Shown here: positions 42,401 to 47,640 of the stretch, one piece after another
How positions within the stretch are numbered: the stretch's first letter is position 1
Layout: every line of letters begins with the position of its first letter
Source: Alphaproteobacteria bacterium
GTDB taxonomy: Bacteria; Pseudomonadota; Alphaproteobacteria; GCA-2731375
Direction: 5' to 3'
NCBI GenBank assembly: GCA_030746295.1
Contig: JASLMY010000010.1
Location: 1-47,640 of the forward strand
DNA: 47,640 nucleotides
The notes under the pieces: model-generated
Seen by the model: only the letters and a program-made list of their open reading frames with translations
Databases searched by the model: none
Told to the model about the DNA's origin: nothing
Made by a program: the position numbers and the translations under genes

Positions 42401-44448
42401 CGCTCGACTACGGCTTCTGGCTCGGCGACGCCTTCGCTTCCGGCGGCCGCACCGGCTACGACCACAAGGCGATGGCGATCACCGCGCGCGGCGCCTGGGA
42501 GTCGGTCAAGCGCCACTTTCGCGAGCTCGGCCACGATACCCAGGCCGAGGATTTCACCGTGGTCGGCATCGGCGACATGTCGGGCGACGTCTTCGGCAAC
42601 GGCATGCTGTTGTCCGAGCACATCCGCCTCCTCGCCGCCTTCGACCACCGCCACGTCTTCATCGATCCCGAGCCCGACGCCGAGAAGAGCTACGCCGAAC
42701 GCAAGCGGCTCTTCGAGCTGCCGCGAAGCTCGTGGGCGGACTATGACGAGAAGCTGATCTCGAAGGGCGGTGGGGTCTTCGACCGCCAAGCCAAGTCGGT
42801 CACGCTGACGCCCGAGATCAAGGCGCTGACCGGGCTGGGCGACGCCGCCGTGACGCCGGCCGAGCTGATCCACGCGCTGCTCAAGGCCGAGGTCGACCTG
42901 TTGTGGTTCGGCGGCATCGGCACCTACGTCAAGGCCAGCGACGAGAGCCACGACGAGGCCGGTGACCGGGCCAACGACGGGCTGCGCGTCGACGGTGCCG
43001 AGCTCCGCTGCAAGGTCGTCGGCGAGGGCGGCAACCTCGGTTGCACGCAGCTCGGCCGGATCGAGTTCGCGCACGCGGGTGGGCGCATCAACTCCGACGC
43101 CATCGACAACTCGGGCGGCGTCGACAGCTCCGACCACGAGGTCAACATCAAAGTCCTGCTCGGCGCCGTGGTCGACGACGGTGAGATGACCGAAAAGCAG
43201 CGCAACCGGCTCTTGGCGCAGATGACGGACGAGGTCGGCGAGCTGGTGCTGCGCAACAACTATCTCCAGACCCAGGCGCTCAGCATGCTGGAGAGCCGCT
43301 CGGCCTCGCTTCTGGAGCAGCAGGTCCGCTACATGCGGGCACTGGAGCGGGCCGGTCAGCTGGACCCGGCGATCGAGTTCCTGCCCGACGAGGAAATCCT
43401 AGAGGCACGGCGGAACGACTCCCGTGGCCTCGCCCGGCCGGAACTCGCTGTCCTGCTCGCCTACGCCAAGATGGTGCTCTACGAGGACTTCCTCGAAAGC
43501 GACCTGACCGATTCCGAATACCTGGTGAACGACGTCATCGCCTACTTCCCGGGGCCCCTCAGGAAGAAGCACAAGAGCGCCGTCCTCTCGCATCAGCTGC
43601 GCAAGGAGATACTGGCGACCTTGATGGCGAACTCGGTCGTCAACCGGACCGGCATCACCTTCGTCCACGACGTCATGGAGGAGACCGGCGAATCGGCCGA
43701 GGCGGTGGCCCGGGCCTATGCCGCCTCGCGCGACGCCTTCGGCCTGGCCGAGGTCTGGGACCGGATCGAGGCGCTCGACAACCGGGTGCCGGCGGCGCTG
43801 CAGTCGGAGATGCTGGTGGCGGTGGCAGACCTGGTGCGCCACGGCACGCTCTGGCTCCTGCGCAACCGGCCGCAGCCGATCCGGATCGCCGAGCAGATCG
43901 CCGCCTTCCAGCCCGGCATCCAGGCCCTGGCGACCGCCCTCGACGGCATCGCCGGCGAGTCCGAGCGCCGGCACGTCAAGGACAGGGCGGCGGCCTACGT
44001 CACCCGCGGCGCCGACGAGGAGCTGGCGACGCGCGTCGCCGGCTTGGAGCTGATGGTCGCCGCCCTCGATATCGTCGAGGCGGCACGGGGCACCAACCGT
44101 CCGGTCGAGGAGGTGGGGCGGATCTATTTCCTGCTCGGCGCGGAGCTCGGCCTCGATTGGCTGCGCCATCAGGCCGAGGGCCTAGAGCCGGCGGACTATT
44201 GGGAGCGGACCGCGATCGCCTCCATCGTCGACGATCTCTACGGCCAGCAGCGCACGCTGACCGCCAAGGTGCTGACCGGTGCCGACGGCCAGGACGGACC
44301 GCTCGCGGTGAAAAGCTGGAGCGAGGCCAACGCCGCCTCGGTGGCCCGCAGCCGCGATCTGGTGGAAGATTTCCGGCAGTCGGGCGGCCTCGACATCGCC
44401 AAGCTGGCGCTGGCCAACCGCCTGGTCCGGCGGATGATCGCGGGCTGA
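39490..44448 (+). CDS. NAD-specific glutamate dehydrogenase, large (about 180 kDa) type
   Basis: 1,652 residues, matching the L_180 class of NAD-GDH (bacterial 'GdhB/GDH2' type), which deaminates glutamate to 2-oxoglutarate in catabolism. A long N-terminal regulatory part (ACT-like segments, e.g. 'IIEVINDDMPFIVDSVLGCL' and 'MRDNHFTFLGMREYVYEQGK') precedes the catalytic core: 'GGKVARGGLRWSDRREDFRT', 'LMKAQMVKNAVIVPVGSKGG' (substrate and catalytic lysines), 'NDISLDYGFWLGDAFASGG', 'GIGDMSGDVFGNGML' (NAD site) and 'VVGEGGNLGCTQLGRIEFA'. ATG 39490 has GAGAGGG 7 bases upstream; shorter starts at 39529, 39553 and 39601 exist. It is followed after 4 bases by a permease gene. Confidence 0.95.
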   Translation: MLGVLDDSTGSTVMSSDASAGMERAPSHRLQEGEAVSMVQQHADAERTERLAEVVGLAEGRLDGEELSQFLRFVDVFYARVQPEDLAVFSDENLYGAALAIWKLGATRRPGEPRIRAYNPRVDEHGWTSSHTIIEVINDDMPFIVDSVLGCLDRMGLQVHLFIHPIVRVRRDEDGRRTDMPEHSEGDGTLAESALHIEISEHSDLEVLGQIEQRLEAVIDDVRAAVDDWHLILGQLDEAIADLEKPLPVEQEEVDEVRAFLEWMRDNHFTFLGMREYVYEQGKGKAKAKAALRIVEGSGRGILRRPERQVLTGTVGADGLTPMVEEFFNRPELMLITKTSVRGTVHRAVHMDYIGVKRFDAKGQLVGERRFVGLFTSSAYSRTPRDIPLLRRRIGQVLAMAGMAPFSHDGKALTHILDTYPRDELFQIDLQTLHDISIGILGLQERPQIRMFARRDTFERYFSCIVFVPRQRMSTGLRRRFTDILVEAFNGRLSNFSTQISDSPLARLLFIIGTDPGAAPAEVDYRQIERRLVAAARTWSDDLYDALVEHLGEERGNLLVRKYADAFSAAYAESFNAERALGDIDHLESLLDGNEVGLNFYRVIEDPEHMVRFKFYCPDQAVPLSDCLPMLENMGLKVIGETPFQIRLESGQMIWIHDFSMEEPGGAALDLSSLKPKLESAFYRVWRGELENDGFNRLVLVASLAWREVAVIRAFCKYLRQTGSAFSQAYMETALANNPDIVRLLVALFHCRFDPDHGGDREARGAALVTEIETALEAVQSLDEDRILRRYLNLLTSSLRTNFFQLGDDGEAKPYISFKFDSQTVAELPLPRPFREIFVYSPRVEAVHLRGGKVARGGLRWSDRREDFRTEVLGLMKAQMVKNAVIVPVGSKGGFFPKQLPAGGDREAVQAEVVASYQTFIRGMLDITDNLKAGEVVAPPRVVRYDEDDPYLVVAADKGTATFSDIANDISLDYGFWLGDAFASGGRTGYDHKAMAITARGAWESVKRHFRELGHDTQAEDFTVVGIGDMSGDVFGNGMLLSEHIRLLAAFDHRHVFIDPEPDAEKSYAERKRLFELPRSSWADYDEKLISKGGGVFDRQAKSVTLTPEIKALTGLGDAAVTPAELIHALLKAEVDLLWFGGIGTYVKASDESHDEAGDRANDGLRVDGAELRCKVVGEGGNLGCTQLGRIEFAHAGGRINSDAIDNSGGVDSSDHEVNIKVLLGAVVDDGEMTEKQRNRLLAQMTDEVGELVLRNNYLQTQALSMLESRSASLLEQQVRYMRALERAGQLDPAIEFLPDEEILEARRNDSRGLARPELAVLLAYAKMVLYEDFLESDLTDSEYLVNDVIAYFPGPLRKKHKSAVLSHQLRKEILATLMANSVVNRTGITFVHDVMEETGESAEAVARAYAASRDAFGLAEVWDRIEALDNRVPAALQSEMLVAVADLVRHGTLWLLRNRPQPIRIAEQIAAFQPGIQALATALDGIAGESERRHVKDRAAAYVTRGADEELATRVAGLELMVAALDIVEAARGTNRPVEEVGRIYFLLGAELGLDWLRHQAEGLEPADYWERTAIASIVDDLYGQQRTLTAKVLTGADGQDGPLAVKSWSEANAASVARSRDLVEDFRQSGGLDIAKLALANRLVRRMIAG

Positions 44449-44452
44449 CGCG

Positions 44453-45847
44453 TTGTCCGCGCCCCCGGCCGAGGTAGGGGCCACGGTCTCCGGCCTCGGA
44501 CGCTTCAGTTGGGCCTTGTTCGACTGGGCCAACCAGCCCTTCTTCACCCTCGTCACCACTTTCATCTTCGCCCCCTACTTCGCTGCCGTCGTGGTCGGCG
44601 ACGCGACGCTCGGGCAGGCGCAATGGGGCTATGCGCAGGGCGTGGCCGGGGTCCTGATCGCTGTTCTGAGCCCCATATTCGGCGCCGTGGCCGACGCGCA
44701 CGGCCCCCGCAAGCCCTGGATCTTGGTCTTCCAGGCGCTTTGCGTGGTGGCCTCGGCCGGGCTCTGGCTGGCGGTGCCGGGATCGTCGGCGGTGGTCCTG
44801 CCGACTTTGGGCCTGATCGTGGTGGCGACCGTGGCGGCCGAGTTCTCGATCGTCTTCAACAACGCCATGATGCCGAGCCTGGTGCCCGAAGCGCGCCTCG
44901 GCCGGCTCTCGGGCCAGGCCTGGGCGCTCGGCTACGTCGGCGGCCTGGCCGCGCTCTTCCTGGTGCTGTTCGCCTTCGCCCTGCCGGAGACGCCATTGCT
45001 CGGCCTCGACAAGGCGGCGCACGAGCACGACCGCATCGTCGGCCCCTTGACGGCGATTTGGATCGCCGTCTTCGTCGCACCGCTTTTCCTCTTCACGCCG
45101 GACGCGCCCCGACGCGGGACGCCGCTCGGTGCCGCGGTGGCGGGCGGCCTGAGGCAGCTCGGCCGGACGATGGCCCAGGCGCGACGCTATCGGAACCTCG
45201 CCCTCTTCTTGATCGCGCGGATGTTCTATATCGACGGCCTCAGCGCCATCTTCGCCTTCGGCGGCATCTACGCCGCCGGCAGCTTCGGCTGGGGCATCGA
45301 GAGCCTGGGCGTCTTCGGCATCATCCTCTCCGTCTTCGCCGCCGTCGGTGCCTTCGCCGGCGGCTGGCTCGACGATCGCCTGGGCTCGAGAAGAACTGCG
45401 TTGATCGCCGTCGTCGGCCTGGTCGTCGCCACCCTCGGCGTGGTCTCGGTCTCGGTCGAGCCATCGCCCGCGGGCGGCGCCCGCCACAGCGTCTTCTTCC
45501 TCTTCAGCTACGACTGGCCGGCGGGCGAGAGCGCGCTCTTCGCCAGTCTGGCGGAAAAGGTCTTCCTCGGCTTCGGCATCCTGATCGGCATCTTCGGCGG
45601 GCCCTTGCAGGCCGCGAGCCGAACCATGCTCTCGCGCCTGGCGCCGCCCGAGATGGTGGCCGAGTTCTATGGCCTCTATGCGCTTTCAGGCAAGGCGACG
45701 GCCTTCCTCGCCCCCTTCATCGTCGCCGGGATGACCCAGGCCTTCGACAGCCAGCGCGCTGGCGTCGCCTCCATCGTGGTCTTCCTGGGCCTCGGCTTCG
45801 TACTGCTGTTGGGCGTCCGAGAGGAGCGGGCCCAAGCCCTCGACTGA
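44453..45847 (+). CDS. Atg22/UMF1-type MFS permease
   Basis: 464 residues with about twelve membrane spans. The start 'RFSWALFDWANQPFFTLVTT' is the signature of the UMF1 (vacuole effluxer Atg22-like) family, where the Asp-Trp-Ala-Asn motif is conserved. 'FGAVADAHGPRKPWILVFQA' is the MFS loop, and 'FYGLYALSGKATAFLAPFIV' closes the family pattern. Eukaryotic Atg22 exports amino acids from vacuoles; the bacterial substrate is unknown. A TTG start only 4 bases after the glutamate dehydrogenase stop implies coupling and suggests amino-acid movement linked to glutamate catabolism (inference). Confidence 0.88.
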   Translation: MSAPPAEVGATVSGLGRFSWALFDWANQPFFTLVTTFIFAPYFAAVVVGDATLGQAQWGYAQGVAGVLIAVLSPIFGAVADAHGPRKPWILVFQALCVVASAGLWLAVPGSSAVVLPTLGLIVVATVAAEFSIVFNNAMMPSLVPEARLGRLSGQAWALGYVGGLAALFLVLFAFALPETPLLGLDKAAHEHDRIVGPLTAIWIAVFVAPLFLFTPDAPRRGTPLGAAVAGGLRQLGRTMAQARRYRNLALFLIARMFYIDGLSAIFAFGGIYAAGSFGWGIESLGVFGIILSVFAAVGAFAGGWLDDRLGSRRTALIAVVGLVVATLGVVSVSVEPSPAGGARHSVFFLFSYDWPAGESALFASLAEKVFLGFGILIGIFGGPLQAASRTMLSRLAPPEMVAEFYGLYALSGKATAFLAPFIVAGMTQAFDSQRAGVASIVVFLGLGFVLLLGVREERAQALD

Positions 45848-46205
45848 GATAACTTGTCGGGCGTGGAAGTCGCTCTCGACCGTTCTTGACCACCCCGCGT
45901 CGCGGGGACAATTACGCGCTCCAATCCCTGATGGAGAACAGTCGAGCGAGCGACGCACGAGATGTCCTTGCTCAAGTCATCCTCGCAGCCGGCGGTGCCG
46001 TCGGCCGCCGCCGGCGACCTGATCGCCAACCTGGAGCGGCACGCGCGACATGCCAGAGGCGCCCACGTGGCGTAGACCGAGTTCAAAGTTAGGAAATCGT
46101 TATATTTGCGCCATCGGCGCGTGATCAAAACCCTATCTGGTGGTGACCGCCACGGCCGCCTGCCTTGTGGCGGCGTCTGGCACCCCAAATGAGGAGGTAA
46201 CGGAA
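45848..46205 (+). other. Intergenic region ahead of the export module
   Basis: 358 bases with only one weak small ORF (45962-46075). From about 46076 the sequence becomes AT-richer (CAAAGTTAGGAAATCG then TTATATTTG, TATATT at 46101-46106 being a possible -10). Next comes a small inverted pair GCGCC-ATC-GGCGC near 46108-46120. A promoter for the 46206 gene probably lies here, but I cannot place a -35 element. Confidence 0.4.
45962..46075 (+). CDS. Possible 37-residue small ORF
   Basis: ATG 45962 to TAG 46075 encodes 'MSLLKSSSQPAVPSAAAGDL' continuing with 'IANLERHARHARGAHVA'. No strong ribosome site precedes it (ACGAG only). The composition is plausible for a protein but not diagnostic; it could equally be a remnant. 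Reported as a weak candidate. Confidence 0.25.
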   Translation: MSLLKSSSQPAVPSAAAGDLIANLERHARHARGAHVA

Positions 46206-46547
46206 ATGACCAAAACGGTGATGAGAATGGCCTTTGCTACGGCCGCAATCTTCCTGCCTGGTTCGCAAGCCTATGCGGGACCGGTGAAGCTGAGCGACGC
46301 GCAGTTGGACGCGGTCGCGGCGGGAGGCGCACCATCGCCTACCGGCTTCGTTTGCCCGGTCATCGGCACCGAGGCCGTGCTGCATGCCAAGAATGGCATC
46401 GAAATCAACGGCGCCTATTCGATCATTGGCCCGGACGTCAAGGTGCCCGTTGACGCAACCAACGGCAACGGTTCAGGCAGTCCGGCGGGAAGCTATGCCT
46501 CGCCCGGCGACAGCGACTACACCGCAATCTGGAACACCAGCGGGTAA
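46206..46547 (+). CDS. Small exported protein with Sec signal followed by a double-glycine leader-like motif
   Basis: 113 residues from ATG 46206, with GAGGAGG (46190-46196) 9 bases upstream. Residues 1-24 form a Sec signal peptide ending 'SQAYA' (cut before Gly25). Directly after it comes 'VKLSDAQLDAVAAGG' (27-41), which matches the double-glycine leader pattern (LS-x2-x-L-x2-V-x-GG) recognised by C39 peptidases. The remaining 72 residues are Gly/Ser/Asn/Pro-rich with a single Cys50 and end 'GDSDYTAIWNTSG'. An exported C39-type peptidase is encoded next, so this is its likely substrate (inference). No family name is known to me, though 'LSDAQLDAVAAGG'-like motifs occur in small alphaproteobacterial exported proteins. 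Confidence 0.75.
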   Translation: MTKTVMRMAFATAAIFLPGSQAYAGPVKLSDAQLDAVAAGGAPSPTGFVCPVIGTEAVLHAKNGIEINGAYSIIGPDVKVPVDATNGNGSGSPAGSYASPGDSDYTAIWNTSG

Positions 46548-46570
46548 CGATTCAGCCGGGAACGGCTATC

Positions 46571-46651
46571 CGAGCCGAAAAGGCTCGGCTCTAGCGTGAT
46601 CGTGTTGTTGCGGGCGCGCCGTATCGCCAACCGGACTGGATGGCGCGCCCG
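46571..46651 (+). other. Two strong hairpins between substrate gene and peptidase gene
   Basis: Hairpin 1: CGAGCC-GAAAA-GGCTCG (46571-46587). Hairpin 2: CGGGCGCGCC (46611-46620) and GGCGCGCCCG (46642-46651), a perfect 10-bp stem around a 21-base loop. They lie 24-104 bases after the small gene's stop. Such structures commonly stabilise the upstream message or reduce read-through, giving more substrate than enzyme (inference). Confidence 0.65.
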
Positions 46652-46684
46652 TGACGCATGGCACTCTCCAGAATAGGACCATCA

Positions 46685-47341
46685 ATGGGTAGGTTCCGGA
46701 CACTCGGTGTTCTTGCGTCTTTTTCGCTCTGGTTGGCACCGGTTCCCGCTCTATCCGGCGAAACCGTCGCGCCGACGGCGGATGCGGTCTCGGCGGTTCG
46801 GTCCTTGACGGAGCTTCGGCAACACAACGTCGTACTGCAACAGTGGGAGCTGAGCTGCGCTGCCGCTGCTCTGGCAACAATCCTGCGTTACCAGTACGGC
46901 ATGCCGGTGACCGAACGCTCTGTCGCGCTCGGCCTGATCGATCGAACGGACTATATCGAGAATCCCGACTTGGTACGGATTCGTCAGGGTTTCTCTCTGC
47001 TCGATCTCAAGCGTTACGTTGACGGTCTGGGCTACGAAGGGGTCGGGTTGGGACAGCTTACCTTTTCCGACCTCTTGGCACATGCGCCGATCATCGTGCC
47101 GGTGTCTTATCAAGGCTTTCCCCATTTCGCGGTCTTCCGCGGCGCGACCTCGCGTGAAGTGCTGTTGGCCGATCCGGCGTTCGGCAACGTTGCGATGTCG
47201 GTCGGGAAATTCATGGATGGTTGGATCCAGTACAAGGACTTGCAGCGGGTCGGCTTCGTCGTGACGAAATCGGGAGAGCTGATGCCGCCTGGCCGGTTGT
47301 CGGCTCGAGCGATGGACTTCGTCGTGCTGCGGCGGCAATAG
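46685..47341 (+). CDS. Exported C39-family cysteine peptidase (FapD-like)
   Basis: 218 residues. A signal peptide 'FRTLGVLASFSLWLAPVPAL' covers the first 24 or so. The C39 active site is clear: oxyanion Gln52 and nucleophile Cys58 in 'QQWELSCAAAALATILRYQY', His147 in 'YQGFPHFAVFRGA', and Asp163 in 'VLLADPAFGNV'. Unlike bacteriocin ABC transporters, no membrane or ATPase domain is attached; the free periplasmic layout is that of FapD of the functional-amyloid system. ATG 46685 is chosen because the signal peptide begins there. The adjacent double-glycine protein is the probable substrate. Confidence 0.88.
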   Translation: MGRFRTLGVLASFSLWLAPVPALSGETVAPTADAVSAVRSLTELRQHNVVLQQWELSCAAAALATILRYQYGMPVTERSVALGLIDRTDYIENPDLVRIRQGFSLLDLKRYVDGLGYEGVGLGQLTFSDLLAHAPIIVPVSYQGFPHFAVFRGATSREVLLADPAFGNVAMSVGKFMDGWIQYKDLQRVGFVVTKSGELMPPGRLSARAMDFVVLRRQ

Positions 47342-47363
47342 AGGGGGCTCCTGAGACATAGCA

Positions 47364-47640
47364 ATGGAAGTGATGCGTTCGAGGATTGGCTTGGTCGTCA
47401 TCGGGCTAATGCTCATTTCCGAAACCACCTGGGCGCAGGACGCGCGTGACGCGGTGTTGGAGCGTCAACTCCGCGAACGTGACAAGGTCATCCTCGAACT
47501 CCTGCACCGCGTCGAGGTCCTTGAAAAGCGGTTCGGCGTGCAGCGTCTTTCGGATCAGGGCGGTGACACACCGAAATTGGATGTCGAGGAAGACACCGCT
47601 CAGGCGCCCGGCACGGTCACCGTCGACGCGAGAGCGGCTG
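47364..47640 (+). CDS. Exported coiled-coil protein, start of a possible FapF-like outer-membrane pore (cut by window edge)
   Basis: The frame opens at ATG 47364 (or 47373), 22 bases after the peptidase stop, and is still open at the right edge (92 codons seen). A signal peptide 'RSRIGLVVIGLMLISETTWA' ends before 'QDARDAV'. It is followed by a heptad-patterned helix 'LERQLRERDKVILELLHRVE' and 'VLEKRFGVQRL', then an acidic linker 'DVEEDTAQAPGTVTVDARAA'. An exported coiled coil followed by a linker is how FapF-type beta-barrel secretion pores begin. The barrel would lie outside the window, so the identity is provisional. Confidence 0.7.
   Translation, partial: MEVMRSRIGLVVIGLMLISETTWAQDARDAVLERQLRERDKVILELLHRVEVLEKRFGVQRLSDQGGDTPKLDVEEDTAQAPGTVTVDARAA

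Overview
The window is GC-rich by eye and dense with genes. It looks like chromosome of an alphaproteobacterium, probably Rhodospirillales-like. The evidence is a mitofilin-type gene overlapping hemD-hemC, the tsaD/gpsA/EVE cluster, a DUF2336 protein, and a 1,650-residue NAD-type glutamate dehydrogenase. The taxonomic call is inference, because no rRNA or phylogenetic marker was compared.

Layout: 1-8.3 kb is housekeeping. The minus strand carries hemC-hemD-mitofilin with overlapping ends. The plus strand carries tsaD, then a tight run gpsA, EVE, thiazoline-carboxylate-hydrolase-like, shikimate-kinase-like and FAD monooxygenase. From 8.3 to 13.8 kb are a cold-shock gene with its terminator, an acyl-CoA dehydrogenase, a drug/metabolite transporter, a creatininase-family hydrolase and acetyl-CoA synthetase. 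From 13.85 to 14.5 kb is a HigBA toxin-antitoxin module with a palindromic operator. From 14.6 to 20.7 kb are two MFS transporters, a DsbA-fold isomerase, a protein made of twelve 47-residue repeats, and an AraC regulator. From 20.9 to 26.0 kb is a catabolic/accessory stretch: an MttB-like methyltransferase overlapping a SAM methyltransferase, a glutathione transferase and an AEC permease. In its middle (23.9-24.4 kb) a cyclic-di-GMP-I (GEMM) riboswitch precedes an 8-codon leader ORF and a 57-residue membrane protein.

From 26.2 to 37.6 kb are more small-molecule genes: hydantoinase/oxoprolinase A and B, a ketopantoate-reductase-like enzyme, a TauD dioxygenase, tartrate/malate dehydrogenase and a gamma-glutamyltransferase homologue. 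They are interrupted by a PIN/ribbon-helix-helix toxin-antitoxin pair under an AT-rich operator, and by small HNH and NIPSNAP proteins. From 37.7 to 45.8 kb are DUF2336, a small tail-anchored protein, the large glutamate dehydrogenase and a coupled Atg22-like permease.

The right edge (46.2 kb to the end) holds the most unusual unit. A small protein carries a Sec signal peptide followed by a double-glycine leader-like motif. After two strong intergenic hairpins come an exported C39-type cysteine peptidase and the start of an exported coiled-coil protein that resembles the beginning of FapF-type outer-membrane pores. I read this as a compact export/processing module, related in logic to functional-amyloid (Fap) operons. 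This module and the riboswitch-leader-ORF-small-membrane-protein unit are the best candidates for undescribed biology. No rRNA, tRNA, CRISPR array, prophage or insertion sequence was recognised.
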